Source: Roseburia zhanii
GTDB lineage: Bacteria; Bacillota; Clostridia; Lachnospirales; Lachnospiraceae
Direction of reading: 5' to 3'
DNA length: 64,000 bases
Assembly: GCF_014287635.1 (NCBI RefSeq)
Contig: NZ_JACOPH010000002.1
Span: 1-64,000, forward strand
The notes beneath the pieces are model-generated. The model saw only the letters and a list, made by a program, of their open reading frames with translations. It ran no database searches and was not told where the DNA came from. How positions within the stretch are numbered: position 1 is the first letter of the stretch; each line of letters starts with the position of its first letter. Made by a program: the position numbers and the translations under genes. This document shows, in pieces, positions 8,704 through 19,118 of this stretch.

Positions 8704-10299
8704 ATGATACAGATTCAGCAGTTGAAGCTTCCGATCACACATTCGAAAGAAGCATTAGAAACAAAAATTTCCAAGGTATTACATATATCAAAGGAACAGA
8801 TCCTTTCTTACCGGATCACAAAACAGTCTTTAGACGCAAGGAAAAAACAGGATATCCATTATGTATATACGATAGAAGCAGACACAGCCATTGACGATAC
8901 CGCACTTGTAAAACGGCTGCACAATGATTCTATCCGTTATATGGAACGAAAACCATATCAGTTTTTAATTTCCGGCACGAAAAAGTTACACCATCAGCCG
9001 GTTATTGTCGGAAGTGGACCAGCCGGACTTTTCTGTGCATATATGTTAGCAGGTGCCGGCTATGCACCGATTGTCTTAGAACGTGGGAAAACCGTTGATG
9101 AACGTCAGAAAGATGTTACACTTTTCTGGAAAGACGGCATCTTAGATCCTTCTTCTAATGTACAGTTTGGAGAGGGCGGAGCCGGTACATTTTCCGATGG
9201 CAAACTAAATACGTTAGTCAAAGATACCTTTGGACGCAACCGGAAAGTACTTGAGATTTTTACTGCCCATGGCGCACCTAAGGAGATCTGCTATGAGGCA
9301 AAACCACATATCGGAACAGATATTTTAGCAAAAGTGATCCCTGCTATGCGGCAGGAGATCATATGCTTAGGTGGAAAGTTTTTATTTGAAAGCTGCATGA
9401 CCGATATTCGAATTACAGATAACCGCATTTCTGCCATAGAGATTGATCATAAGACATGGATTGAAACAGATATTGTAGTCTTAGCGATCGGACACAGTGC
9501 AAGAGATACCTTTCAGATGCTTTATGACCGTAAGATACCGATGGAGGCAAAATCATTTGCCGTTGGTTTTCGGGTAGAGCACCCACAGGAAATGATCAAC
9601 AAAAACCAGTACAAAGAAGCCGCAGCACTTTTACCGCCTGCTGCCTATAAAGTAACCGCAAAGGGTCTGCACGACAGAGGTGTCTATTCCTTTTGTATGT
9701 GTCCGGGCGGATATGTTGTCAATGCTTCTTCAGAGGAAAAACGTTTAGCCGTCAATGGTATGAGTTATTATAAACGTGACAGTGCAAATGCAAACAGTGC
9801 GATCATCGTATCGGTCACACCAGATGATTTTGAAGGAGATACTCCGCTTGCCGGTGTGAAATTCCAGCGGAAATTAGAAGAAACTGCCTATCGTATCGGT
9901 GATGGTGCAATTCCACAGCAGTTATACGGAGATTTTAAACGCAGACAGCTTTCCGCTTCTTATGGCAGTTTTTCTTCTGTCACCTGTGGAAATACGGCTT
10001 TTGGTGCACTGCATGATTTGTTTAAGCAGGATATCTATGAATCCTTTTTATCAGGAATGGAACAGTTTGGCAGAAAAATCTCTGGTTTTGACAGGGAAGA
10101 TGCGATCCTATCCGGTGTTGAGAGCCGGACTTCTTCGCCTGTAAGAATCCATAGGGACGATACATTCCAAAGTGCCATCAAAGGACTTTATCCCTGCGGA
10201 GAGGGTGCCGGCTATGCAGGCGGTATCATGTCTGCAGCTATGGACGGCATCAAAGCAGCAGAAGCAGTTGCCTCTTTCTATCAGCCGATGATGGATTAA
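8704..10299 (+). CDS. COG2509-type FAD-dependent dehydrogenase
   Basis: Large cytosolic flavoprotein of 531 residues. An N-terminal extension of about 95 residues precedes the Rossmann motif VGSGPAGLFCAYML near residue 102. Further family marks are NVQFGEGGAGTFSDGKLNT, FCMCPGGYVVNA and the C-terminal GEGAGYAGGIMSAAMDG. This is the uncharacterised FAD-dependent dehydrogenase family widespread in Clostridia. The ribosome site is AAAGGGCAG. It lies 47 nt after another flavoprotein and just before mutS, so the three may share a transcript. Substrate and partner are unknown. Confidence 0.85.
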   Translation: MIQIQQLKLPITHSKEALETKISKVLHISKEQILSYRITKQSLDARKKQDIHYVYTIEADTAIDDTALVKRLHNDSIRYMERKPYQFLISGTKKLHHQPVIVGSGPAGLFCAYMLAGAGYAPIVLERGKTVDERQKDVTLFWKDGILDPSSNVQFGEGGAGTFSDGKLNTLVKDTFGRNRKVLEIFTAHGAPKEICYEAKPHIGTDILAKVIPAMRQEIICLGGKFLFESCMTDIRITDNRISAIEIDHKTWIETDIVVLAIGHSARDTFQMLYDRKIPMEAKSFAVGFRVEHPQEMINKNQYKEAAALLPPAAYKVTAKGLHDRGVYSFCMCPGGYVVNASSEEKRLAVNGMSYYKRDSANANSAIIVSVTPDDFEGDTPLAGVKFQRKLEETAYRIGDGAIPQQLYGDFKRRQLSASYGSFSSVTCGNTAFGALHDLFKQDIYESFLSGMEQFGRKISGFDREDAILSGVESRTSSPVRIHRDDTFQSAIKGLYPCGEGAGYAGGIMSAAMDGIKAAEAVASFYQPMMD

Positions 10300-10326
10300 A
10301 CTATATATATGGAAGGAAGTACAGTT

Positions 10327-12972
10327 TTGAACGATGAATATACACCAATGATGCAGCATTATCTGGCAACAAAAGAAGCCTATAAGGATTGTATTTTATT
10401 TTACCGCCTTGGTGACTTCTATGAAATGTTCTTTGATGATGCTAAAATCGTATCGAAAGAATTAGAACTGACCTTAACCGGAAAAAGCTGTGGAACGAAA
10501 GAACGTGCCCCGATGTGTGGTGTTCCATACCATGCAGCAGAAACCTATTTAAACCGGTTAGTCAAAAAGGGCTATAAAGTAGCAATCTGTGAACAGGTAG
10601 AAGATCCGAAAACAGCAAAGGGTATCGTAAAACGTGATGTGATCCGGATCGTAACACCCGGAACAAATACCGACAGCCAGTCTTTAGATGAATCCAAAAA
10701 TAATTATATCATGTGTATCGTCTACGTTGCAGATAAATATGGAATTTCCATTGCAGATGTCAGTACCGGAGATTATTTTGTCACAGAAGTAGATACCGAA
10801 CGCAAACTCTTAGATGAGATCAATAAATACAGTCCGGCAGAGATCATCTGCAATGAAGCATTTTATATGAGCGGCGTGGACTTAGATGATATTAAAAACC
10901 GCCAGAATATCTGTGTCAGTGCCCTAGAAGCATGGTATTTCAGTGACGATACCGCAGTCGGAACATTAAAAGAACATTTTAAGATACATAGTTTAGAGAG
11001 TATCGGTTTAAATGACTTTGCCTGTGGAAGTATTGCAGCAGGTTCTTTATTAAAATACCTCTATGAAACCCAGAAAAATTCTTTGGCTCACATGACTTCA
11101 ATCCATCCATATGTGACCGGAAAATTTATGATCATCGACAGTTCTACAAGACGTAACCTCGAATTAGTAGAAACCCTGCGGGAAAAATCCAAACGTGGTT
11201 CCTTATTGTGGGTATTAGATAAAACGAAAACCGCCATGGGTGCACGGACTCTGCGGTCATATATCGAACAGCCGCTGATCGATAAAGCAGCGATCACAGA
11301 ACGCTTAGATGCGGTCACAGAACTAAATTCCCATGCGATCACAAGAGAAGAACTGCGGGAATACTTAAATCCGATCTATGACTTAGAACGTCTGATCACC
11401 AGAGTGACGTATCAGACAGCAAATCCAAGAGATCTGATTGCTTTTAAAAATTCAATCCATATGCTGCCACCGATCAAAACGCTGTTAAATGATTTTAAAA
11501 GCCCGCTTCTTATAAAGATACAAGAGCAGTTAGATGCATTAGAAGATATCTTTGCAATGATTGAAAACGGCATTATCGAAGAACCGCCGCTTTTAATGCA
11601 TGACGGCGGTATCATCAAAGAAGGGTATCACGAAGAAGTAGACCGCCTGAGGAAAGCAAAAACCGAAGGAAAACAGTGGTTAGCTGAGTTAGAAACAAAA
11701 GAACGTGAAAAAACAGGCATCAAAAACTTAAAGATCAAATTCAACAAAGTATTTGGCTATTATTTAGAAGTCACAAACTCCTATAAAGAATTAGTACCGG
11801 ATTATTTTACAAGGAAACAGACCTTAGCGAATGCAGAGCGTTATATCACACCGGAATTAAAAGAATTAGAAGATGTGATCTTAGGTGCAGAAGACAAACT
11901 GACCGTGTTAGAATATGAATTATTCCGTACGATAAGGGAATCTATCGCAGCAGAAGTCGTCCGTATCCAGAAAACGGCAAAAGCTGTTGCGCATTTAGAT
12001 GTTCTTGCGTCCCTCGCCTATGTGGCAGAGCAGAACCATTACTGCAGACCAAAGCTGAATGAAAATGGCACGATCGATATCAAGGGCGGCCGTCATCCGG
12101 TGGTAGAGAAAATGATCCATAATGATATGTTTATCAGCAACGATACTTATTTAGATAATCATAAGCAGAGAATATCCATTATCACAGGCCCGAACATGGC
12201 TGGAAAATCCACCTATATGCGGCAGAGTGCATTGATCGTCTTAATGGCACAGATTGGAAGCTTTGTTCCGGCTGATTCTGCCAATATCGGAATCGTAGAC
12301 CGGATCTTCACAAGAGTCGGTGCGTCCGATGACCTTGCCAGCGGTCAGAGTACCTTTATGGTAGAAATGACAGAAGTAGCAAATATCTTAAGAAATGCAA
12401 CGTCTGATTCCCTGCTGATCTTAGATGAGATCGGACGTGGAACAAGTACCTTTGACGGTTTGAGTATTGCATGGGCAGTTGTCGAACATATCAGCAATCC
12501 GAAACTTTTAGGCGCAAAGACTTTATTTGCAACACATTACCATGAACTGACCGAATTAGAAGGCAAATTAAATAATGTCAATAACTACTGTATTGCCGTT
12601 AAAGAAAAAGGTGATGATATCGTCTTTCTGCGTAAGATCGTACCGGGTGGTGCTGATAAGAGTTACGGTATACAGGTGGCAAAACTCGCTGGTCTTCCAG
12701 ACTCTGTCCTTGAACGTGCAAAAGTGATCGTAGAAGAATTAAGTGCAAATGATATTTCGGATATTGCTAAAAATATTCAGGTCGATACAGCAGGCAAAAA
12801 GAAAAAGAATCAGTTAGACGAAGTGGATATGACACAGATGTCTTTATTTGATACCGTCAAAGATGATGATATCATTGCAGAATTAGGCAGTATAGACATC
12901 AGCCATTTGACACCGATCGAAGCGATGAATAAACTCTATGAATTACAGAACAAAGTAAAGAACCGCTGGTAA
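10327..12972 (+). CDS. mutS: DNA mismatch repair protein MutS
   Basis: Mismatch-recognition ATPase of 881 residues that starts post-replicative repair with MutL. The mismatch-binding domain carries the GDFYEMF motif (Phe and Glu that contact the mispair). The Walker A GPNMAGKST is near residue 621, LILDEIGRGTS near 698 and FATHYHEL near 735. The C-terminal MTQMSLFD is the likely beta-clamp-binding tail. TTG at 10327 is preferred because GGAAGGAAG lies about 8 nt upstream and MutS homology begins at once (YTPMMQHYL); ATG 10309 would place the ribosome site inside the gene. Confidence 0.97.
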   Translation: MNDEYTPMMQHYLATKEAYKDCILFYRLGDFYEMFFDDAKIVSKELELTLTGKSCGTKERAPMCGVPYHAAETYLNRLVKKGYKVAICEQVEDPKTAKGIVKRDVIRIVTPGTNTDSQSLDESKNNYIMCIVYVADKYGISIADVSTGDYFVTEVDTERKLLDEINKYSPAEIICNEAFYMSGVDLDDIKNRQNICVSALEAWYFSDDTAVGTLKEHFKIHSLESIGLNDFACGSIAAGSLLKYLYETQKNSLAHMTSIHPYVTGKFMIIDSSTRRNLELVETLREKSKRGSLLWVLDKTKTAMGARTLRSYIEQPLIDKAAITERLDAVTELNSHAITREELREYLNPIYDLERLITRVTYQTANPRDLIAFKNSIHMLPPIKTLLNDFKSPLLIKIQEQLDALEDIFAMIENGIIEEPPLLMHDGGIIKEGYHEEVDRLRKAKTEGKQWLAELETKEREKTGIKNLKIKFNKVFGYYLEVTNSYKELVPDYFTRKQTLANAERYITPELKELEDVILGAEDKLTVLEYELFRTIRESIAAEVVRIQKTAKAVAHLDVLASLAYVAEQNHYCRPKLNENGTIDIKGGRHPVVEKMIHNDMFISNDTYLDNHKQRISIITGPNMAGKSTYMRQSALIVLMAQIGSFVPADSANIGIVDRIFTRVGASDDLASGQSTFMVEMTEVANILRNATSDSLLILDEIGRGTSTFDGLSIAWAVVEHISNPKLLGAKTLFATHYHELTELEGKLNNVNNYCIAVKEKGDDIVFLRKIVPGGADKSYGIQVAKLAGLPDSVLERAKVIVEELSANDISDIAKNIQVDTAGKKKKNQLDEVDMTQMSLFDTVKDDDIIAELGSIDISHLTPIEAMNKLYELQNKVKNRW

Positions 12973-12995
12973 AAGGTGGATAGGAGGAAAAACCT

Positions 12996-14981
12996 ATGGC
13001 AGAAATCGCATTATTGAATCAGGAAACGATCGATAAGATCGCAGCAGGAGAAGTGATCGAACGTCCTTCTTCTGTTGTTAAAGAACTTGTAGAAAATTCT
13101 ATTGATGCCGGTGCAACTGCTGTGACCGTTGAGATCAAAGAAGGTGGTATCTCTTTGATCCGCATAACAGACAATGGTTCCGGCATAGAAAAAGAGCAGG
13201 TATCTTTAGCTTTCTTGCGCCATTCAACAAGTAAGATCCGATCCGTAGAAGATCTCCTGTCTGTTTCTTCTCTAGGTTTCAGGGGTGAAGCACTTTCTAG
13301 TATTTCAGCCGTTGCACAGGTAGAACTGATCACGAAAACCGTATCCGACATTACCGGTATCCGTTATGTCATTGAAGGATCGATAGAAAAAGAGAAAGAG
13401 GAGATCGGTGCACCGGACGGTACCACATTTTTGGTAAAAAATCTGTTTTATAATACCCCTGCAAGGAAAAAATTCTTAAAAACACCACAGACAGAAGCAG
13501 GATATATCAGTGCTTTAGTAGAACGGCTTGCCTTATCCCACCCTGATATTTCTTTTAAACTGATCGTAAATAACCAGACAAAACTGCATACTTCCGGCAA
13601 TTCGAATCCCAAAGATGTGATCTATCAGATCTACGGCAGGGATATCACTTCCTCACTGATCGAATTAAATGCCAAGACAGATTTGTTTGAAGTGAGTGGT
13701 TTTATCGGAAAACCGGTGATCTCTAGGGGAAACCGGAACTTTGAGAATTATTTTATCAACGAGCGGTATATCAAAAGTTCGCTGATTGCAAAAAGTATCG
13801 AAGATGCATACAAAAACTTCCTGATGCAGCATCAGTATCCGTTCTGCGTACTATATTTTACCTTTGACGGAAAATTATTAGATGTCAATGTGCATCCAAC
13901 CAAAATGGAGCTTCGTTTCAGTGAAAATGAAGGCATTTATCAGACCTTATATGACTGTATACATGAAAAACTGCTGCATCGTGACCATATCAAAGAAGTA
14001 TCCTTAGAGGAGAAAAAAGAGAAAGTAATGGCAGCTGCGGTCAAAGAACGTCTGCCGGAACCATTTGAAAAGAACCGCTTAGAGAAATTAAAGCAGTCCA
14101 TACGCAAAGATTCTCCTTATGAACCAAAATATCCGGATATCAGACGGACAGAACCGGTATCAAACCCTGCTGCCAAGCAGACCAAACCAAAAGATGTGTC
14201 TACGGCTGCCACGCAGACAGAACCAAAAGACATGCATACAGCTTCCACACCACAATCCCCGCTGTCTACATCTGTGCAGACAGATGCGGCATCACTGGTA
14301 CAGCCAGCTGTACAAACGGCACAATATGCACCGCCAGAAGCCAGACAGCAGTATGTACAGGAAGAATTACAATACAACGGAAAATTTCTATCCGAAGCAT
14401 CCAAAAAGCAGCATAAGATCATCGGGCAGGTATTTGATACCTACTGGCTGGTAGAATTTGACCAGAAACTGTTTATCATCGACCAGCATGCAGCACACGA
14501 AAAAGTGCTCTATGAAAAGACCGTCCGCTCCTTAAAAGAAAAGGAATATACCACGCAGATGATTTCCCCGCCATTGATCTTAAGTTTAGATGTGCAGGAA
14601 ATACAGGCACTAGAAAAATTCAAAGAACATCTTCAAAACTTCGGATTCCTGATCGAACCGTTTGGCGGGAAGGAATATGCAGTCTGCGGTGTACCGGGCA
14701 ATCTGTTTAACCTTGATGCAAAGCAGATCTTATTAGAGATTTTAGACGATGCAGATGAGATCCAGAAAGTTTCTACACCGGATCTTGTCTTAGAAAAAAT
14801 TGCCTCCATGTCCTGCAAAGCAGCCGTAAAGGGCAATGATGTCCTAACAAGGGCAGAAGCAGAAGCTTTGATCTCTGAACTATTAGAACTTGAAAATCCG
14901 TATTTCTGCCCACATGGCAGACCAACGATCATTTCGATGAGCAAATATGAATTAGAGAAAAAATTCAAAAGGATTGTATGA
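12996..14981 (+). CDS. mutL: DNA mismatch repair protein MutL
   Basis: GHKL ATPase and latent endonuclease of 661 residues. The N-terminal domain has IAAGEVIERPSSVVKELVEN, DNGSGI and GFRGEALSSIS. The C-terminal domain carries the endonuclease metal motif DQHAAHEKVLYE near residue 496 and CPHGRPT near 638, so MutL should nick DNA itself, consistent with absence of MutH in Firmicutes. The linker (about 370-455) is Thr/Gln/Pro-rich and contains imperfect repeats of TKPKDV/TEPKDM. AGGAGG precedes the ATG, 23 nt after mutS. Confidence 0.97.
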   Translation: MAEIALLNQETIDKIAAGEVIERPSSVVKELVENSIDAGATAVTVEIKEGGISLIRITDNGSGIEKEQVSLAFLRHSTSKIRSVEDLLSVSSLGFRGEALSSISAVAQVELITKTVSDITGIRYVIEGSIEKEKEEIGAPDGTTFLVKNLFYNTPARKKFLKTPQTEAGYISALVERLALSHPDISFKLIVNNQTKLHTSGNSNPKDVIYQIYGRDITSSLIELNAKTDLFEVSGFIGKPVISRGNRNFENYFINERYIKSSLIAKSIEDAYKNFLMQHQYPFCVLYFTFDGKLLDVNVHPTKMELRFSENEGIYQTLYDCIHEKLLHRDHIKEVSLEEKKEKVMAAAVKERLPEPFEKNRLEKLKQSIRKDSPYEPKYPDIRRTEPVSNPAAKQTKPKDVSTAATQTEPKDMHTASTPQSPLSTSVQTDAASLVQPAVQTAQYAPPEARQQYVQEELQYNGKFLSEASKKQHKIIGQVFDTYWLVEFDQKLFIIDQHAAHEKVLYEKTVRSLKEKEYTTQMISPPLILSLDVQEIQALEKFKEHLQNFGFLIEPFGGKEYAVCGVPGNLFNLDAKQILLEILDDADEIQKVSTPDLVLEKIASMSCKAAVKGNDVLTRAEAEALISELLELENPYFCPHGRPTIISMSKYELEKKFKRIV

Positions 14982-14982
14982 T

Positions 14983-15927
14983 ATGAAACAGCCATTGATA
15001 ATATTAACCGGTCCTACCGCAGTAGGAAAAACCGATCTTTCTGTGAAATTAGCCAAAAAGATAAACGGTTCTATTATTTCTGCAGATTCCATGCAGGTAT
15101 ATAAATATATGGACATTGGTTCTGCGAAGATCATGCCCGAAGAAATGCAGGGGATTCCGCATTATCTCATTGACGAACTGATGCCGGAAGAAGAATTTAA
15201 TATCGTTTTGTTCCAGAAACTTGCAAAACAGTATATGCAGGAAATCTATGCACATGGCAGAATCCCAATTTTCGCTGGTGGAACGGGTTTCTATATCCAG
15301 TCCGTTTTATATGATATTGATTTTTCCAAAGAAGATGCATCTGCAGAGATCAGAAATGAATTAGAAGCCTTTGCAAAACGTGAGGGCAATCTTGCACTTC
15401 ATAACCGGCTTTTATCCGTTGATCCTGTTTCTGCAAATGCCATTCATCCAAATAATGTCAAGCGTGTGATACGGGCACTTGAATTTTACCAGCTAAACGG
15501 CTATGCCATTTCAGAACATAACAAAAAAGAACGGCAGAAAAAATCCCCTTATAATTTTGCTTACTTCGTATTAAATGATGAGAGAAGCCGCCTCTATGAA
15601 AGGATCGAACAGCGGGTAGATAAGATGTTAGAGTGTGGGCTTTTAGACGAAGTAAAAAAATTAAAGGCTATGGGCTATCATAAAGATATGGTGTCCATGC
15701 AGGGACTTGGATATAAAGAACTGCTTGCCTATTTAGACGGCGAGATCACCTATGATGAAGCAGTCTATATTTTAAAACGAGATACCAGACACTTTGCAAA
15801 ACGCCAGCTTACTTGGTTCCGCAGGGAAGATGACGTAATCTGGCTGAATAAAGATGAATATTCTTATCAGGAAGATCAGATTTTAGAAAAAATGATCACG
15901 ATCCTAAAAGAGAAAAAAATCTTATGA
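14983..15927 (+). CDS. miaA: tRNA dimethylallyltransferase MiaA
   Basis: Transfers a dimethylallyl group to A37 of tRNAs that read UNN codons. The P-loop GPTAVGKTDLS is at about residues 10-20, followed by SADSMQVYKYMDIGSAK and the zinc-finger-like C-terminal region QLTWFRRE. ATG 14983 (314 residues) has AAAGGA at a better distance than ATG 14974, which would overlap the mutL stop. The mutS-mutL-miaA order is common in Firmicutes. Confidence 0.94.
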   Translation: MKQPLIILTGPTAVGKTDLSVKLAKKINGSIISADSMQVYKYMDIGSAKIMPEEMQGIPHYLIDELMPEEEFNIVLFQKLAKQYMQEIYAHGRIPIFAGGTGFYIQSVLYDIDFSKEDASAEIRNELEAFAKREGNLALHNRLLSVDPVSANAIHPNNVKRVIRALEFYQLNGYAISEHNKKERQKKSPYNFAYFVLNDERSRLYERIEQRVDKMLECGLLDEVKKLKAMGYHKDMVSMQGLGYKELLAYLDGEITYDEAVYILKRDTRHFAKRQLTWFRREDDVIWLNKDEYSYQEDQILEKMITILKEKKIL

Positions 15928-15960
15928 TCATTACCACATTTAGAAAAGAGGATATAACAG

Positions 15961-17265
15961 ATGAGTTACAACGAAACCATGCAAAAACAATACGAGCAGT
16001 TAGGAATCTGCAGGGAAGTATATGAATTTGGCAGCAGGATAGAAGACCGCTTAAAAGAACGTTTTCAGAAATTAGATGAAACTGCTGAATTCAATCAGGC
16101 AAAAGTACTTCATGCGATGCAGGAGTTAAGAGTATCGGCAGAATGTTTTAATATGTCAAGCGGTTATGGTTACAATGACCTTGGAAGGGATACCTTAGAA
16201 GCTGTTTATGCAAAATGTTTCCATGGAGAAGATGCACTTGTACGTCCACAGATCACCTGTGGAACCCATGCGCTTGCACTTGCATTAATGTCCAACTTAC
16301 GTCCGGGAGATGAACTGTTATCTCCGGTCGGAAAACCATATGACACCTTAGAAGAAGTGATCGGTATCCGCCCATCAAAAGGCTCCCTTGCCGAATATCA
16401 GATTTCTTACCGTCAGGTAGACTTATTAGCAGATGGCAGTTTTGATTACGAAGGGATAAAAAATGCGATCAACGAAAAAACAAGATTAGTAACGATCCAA
16501 AGATCCAAAGGCTATGCCGTCCGTCCGACTTTATCCGTCAAACGGATCGGTGAGCTGATTTCTTTTATCAAAGGGATCAAGCCAGATGTGATCTGCATGG
16601 TAGACAACTGCTATGGTGAATTTGTAGAAGATAAGGAGCCATTAGAAGTTGGTGCTGACATGATCGTCGGTTCCCTGATCAAAAACCTTGGCGGCGGCTT
16701 AGCCCCGATCGGCGGTTATATCGTCGGTAAAAAAGAATGTGTGGAAAATGCAGCTTACCGTCTGACTTCACCGGGACTTGGAAAAGAAGTAGGTGCGTCC
16801 CTCGGTGTGATCCAGTCCTTCTATCAGGGACTATTTTTGGCTCCGACTGTTGTAAACAGTGCCTTAAAGGGTGCGGTCTTTGCAGCAAATATCTATGAAG
16901 CATTGGGATTTGACGTGCTCCCGAACAGTACAGAGAGCAGACATGACATTATTCAGGCAGTAACTTTCCACAATCCGGATGCGATGATTGCTTTCTGCAA
17001 AGGGATTCAGGCAGCAGCCCCGGTAGATTCCTATGTAACACCGGAACCATGGGCAATGCCGGGATATGACAGTGACGTTATCATGGCAGCAGGAGCCTTT
17101 GTACAGGGTTCTTCCATAGAACTTAGTGCAGATGGACCGATCAAGCCTCCATATTCTGTTTATTTTCAGGGCGGCCTCACATGGTATCACGCAAAAACCG
17201 GTATTTTGATGTCTTTGCAAAAACTTTATGAGCAAAATCTTGTTAATAAGGATTTGATGTGTTAA
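15961..17265 (+). CDS. Methionine gamma-lyase family PLP enzyme (YnbB-like)
   Basis: Cytosolic PLP-dependent enzyme of 434 residues in the family once called aluminium resistance protein and now annotated as methionine gamma-lyase family. The PLP lysine is probably K241 in GSLIKNLGGGLAPIGGYI; SSGYGYNDLGRDTLE and TCGTHALALAL form the cofactor pocket. Length is normal. The true substrate is not established and may be another sulfur amino acid. It follows miaA by 33 nt with GAGG as ribosome site. The last codons contain the promoter of radC. Confidence 0.85.
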   Translation: MSYNETMQKQYEQLGICREVYEFGSRIEDRLKERFQKLDETAEFNQAKVLHAMQELRVSAECFNMSSGYGYNDLGRDTLEAVYAKCFHGEDALVRPQITCGTHALALALMSNLRPGDELLSPVGKPYDTLEEVIGIRPSKGSLAEYQISYRQVDLLADGSFDYEGIKNAINEKTRLVTIQRSKGYAVRPTLSVKRIGELISFIKGIKPDVICMVDNCYGEFVEDKEPLEVGADMIVGSLIKNLGGGLAPIGGYIVGKKECVENAAYRLTSPGLGKEVGASLGVIQSFYQGLFLAPTVVNSALKGAVFAANIYEALGFDVLPNSTESRHDIIQAVTFHNPDAMIAFCKGIQAAAPVDSYVTPEPWAMPGYDSDVIMAAGAFVQGSSIELSADGPIKPPYSVYFQGGLTWYHAKTGILMSLQKLYEQNLVNKDLMC

Positions 17266-17268
17266 AAT
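17240..17268 (+). promoter_or_regulatory. Sigma-A promoter for radC inside the preceding gene's end
   Basis: TTGTTA (17240-17245), a 17-nt spacer and TAAAAT (17263-17268). The -10 contains the stop codon of the PLP-enzyme gene. It gives a leader of roughly 55 nt to radC. Confidence 0.5.
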
Positions 17269-17331
17269 AATATGAATGATTTTGGGACGAATATCCATAA
17301 TTCTACAGGTAGAGAGTAGAAAGGATCTTTC

Positions 17332-18024
17332 ATGTACCATCATTATACTGTAAAAGAATTACCGGAATCCGAAAAGCCGGACGAGAAATGTCTGCGCTTA
17401 GGGCCGGAATATTTATCTGACGCTGAACTGTTAGCAGTTATTATCCGTACTGGAACAGCAGGGAAAAAATCTATCGAAGTAGCACAGGAGATCTTAAACT
17501 GCAAAGAAAAGAATCTTTTGAATCTCTATCTTATGAGTCTGAAAGAATTAACAGAGATTCCGGGGATTGGGACAGTCAAGGCTGTCCAGTTAAAGTGCCT
17601 TGCAGAGATCACAAAACGCATGACAAAAGCAACAAGAGTTCACAATATCTCACTAAACAGTGCCCACTCTGTTGCAAACTACTATATGGAAGAACTCAGG
17701 CATGAGGATAGGGAAAAACTGCTGTTATGTATGTTTGATTCTAAATGTACCTTACTGCGGGATGAGGTGATCTCCATCGGAACGATCAATGCCTCGCTGA
17801 TCTCGCCAAGGGAAATCTTCAAACAGGCATTTATGCATCAGGCTGTCTATATCATCCTTTTGCATAATCATCCAAGCGGGAATCCGATGCCAAGCCTTCA
17901 GGATAAAATTGTGACCAGAAAAATACAGGAATGCGGAGATTTATTAGGGATCTCTTTGTCAGATCATATTATCATAGGAGATAACCAGTATTTCAGCTTT
18001 AAAGAGAAGAATCTGTTGCATTAG
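17332..18024 (+). CDS. radC: RadC family JAB-domain protein
   Basis: Protein of 230 residues with an N-terminal helix-hairpin-helix region (IPGIGTVKAVQLK, about 80-92) and a C-terminal JAB/MPN metalloprotease-like domain. The metal ligands are in HNHPSGNPMPS (H178, H180) and SLSDHIIIG. The name DNA repair protein is historical; a repair role is not well supported experimentally. The ribosome site GAAAGGAT precedes the ATG. It lies just before mreB, a common arrangement in Firmicutes. Confidence 0.94.
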   Translation: MYHHYTVKELPESEKPDEKCLRLGPEYLSDAELLAVIIRTGTAGKKSIEVAQEILNCKEKNLLNLYLMSLKELTEIPGIGTVKAVQLKCLAEITKRMTKATRVHNISLNSAHSVANYYMEELRHEDREKLLLCMFDSKCTLLRDEVISIGTINASLISPREIFKQAFMHQAVYIILLHNHPSGNPMPSLQDKIVTRKIQECGDLLGISLSDHIIIGDNQYFSFKEKNLLH

Positions 18025-18026
18025 CA

Positions 18027-18058
18027 GATGTAAATTACTATTCACAGGACATCTGCGG
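18027..18058 (+). other. Hairpin between radC and mreB
   Basis: GCAGATGT and ACATCTGC form an 8-bp perfect stem around an 18-nt loop. No T-run follows, so I read it as a leader structure or processing site rather than a terminator. Confidence 0.35.
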
Positions 18059-18089
18059 ACGCTAACGGTCGAAGGGAGAATATAAAATA

Positions 18090-19106
18090 ATGAACAACAA
18101 TATTTATGGTATCGATTTAGGAACCTGCAATATGAAAGTGTTCTGCAAATCAACCGGTAAAATATTAAACGAGAAAAACACGATTGCAATCGTCAATAAG
18201 AACCAGCTGTATGCATATGGTGATGCAGCATATGCCATGTATGAAAAAGCACCGGAGAATATCAACGTGACTTTTCCAATCGTAAATGGTGTGATCGCTG
18301 ACTTTAATAATGTACAGACGATGATCTTTGACTTTTTAGAAAAACATGTCAAAGGCAAGATCCATGGTGCCGAATATATCGTGGCTGTTCCTACAGATAT
18401 CACAGAAGTAGAAAAAAAGGCATTTTTTGATTTATTCTATAAGAGCAAAGCAAAGCCTAAAAATGTCCTTCTCTGTGAAAAACCGATCGCAGATGCAGTC
18501 GGCTTAGGCTTAGATGTGAATGAACCGACAGGTGTGATGATCGTTGATATCGGTGCAGATACCACAGAGATCTCTGTGATCTCCTTAGGTGGTTTAGTGC
18601 TAAGTGATCTTTTGCATTTTGGCGGCAATCGTATTGATGAATCCATTATCAGCCATATCAAACGTACCTATAATCTTGTGATCGGTCAGAAAACTGCAAA
18701 ATCCTTAAAGGAGAATTTAGGCAGCGGACTTCCGGGAAGAGAAGAGGGTATGGTCATTGTCGGCAGGGATCTTGTCAGCGGACTTCCGATTGAATTAGAA
18801 ATAAATGCACAGACTGTGTATGAAGCAATTAAAGACAACTTAAATTCCATCTGCAATTCGATCAAGATGATCTTAGAGAAAACACCTCCTGAGGTAGCAA
18901 AAGACATCATCCATGCAGGTATTTATATCACAGGCGGCGGTTCTAAGATCCAGAACTTAGACGAGCTGTTCACCCAGATCACAAATATCCGTGTCAATAC
19001 CTGTGAGAATCCGGAAGAATCAGTTGTCCGTGGTTTAAATAAAATTGTTTCCGATGAAAAATACAAACGTTTGACATTTAATATGAAAACAAGAATTTTG
19101 AGATAA
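18090..19106 (+). CDS. mreB: Rod shape-determining actin homologue MreB
   Basis: Actin-like ATPase of 338 residues that guides lateral wall synthesis under the membrane. Phosphate loop 1 is GIDLGTCNMKVF at residues 5-16; the second is VDIGADTTEISV near residue 151; ITGGGSKIQNLDEL lies near 287. Sequence is somewhat divergent from the most conserved MreB forms (CNMKVF in place of the usual N-V form). The ribosome site is AAGGGAG. It heads an unbroken run of morphogenesis genes that ends at the carboxypeptidase gene. Confidence 0.93.
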   Translation: MNNNIYGIDLGTCNMKVFCKSTGKILNEKNTIAIVNKNQLYAYGDAAYAMYEKAPENINVTFPIVNGVIADFNNVQTMIFDFLEKHVKGKIHGAEYIVAVPTDITEVEKKAFFDLFYKSKAKPKNVLLCEKPIADAVGLGLDVNEPTGVMIVDIGADTTEISVISLGGLVLSDLLHFGGNRIDESIISHIKRTYNLVIGQKTAKSLKENLGSGLPGREEGMVIVGRDLVSGLPIELEINAQTVYEAIKDNLNSICNSIKMILEKTPPEVAKDIIHAGIYITGGGSKIQNLDELFTQITNIRVNTCENPEESVVRGLNKIVSDEKYKRLTFNMKTRILR

Positions 19107-19118
19107 TCGAGGTATTTT

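Noticed and set aside
14117..14454. Open frames on both strands in the MutL linker, one Cys-rich
   Set aside because: The linker is repetitive (Thr/Gln/Pro/Lys) and leaves other frames open by composition; MutL itself is intact and in frame.
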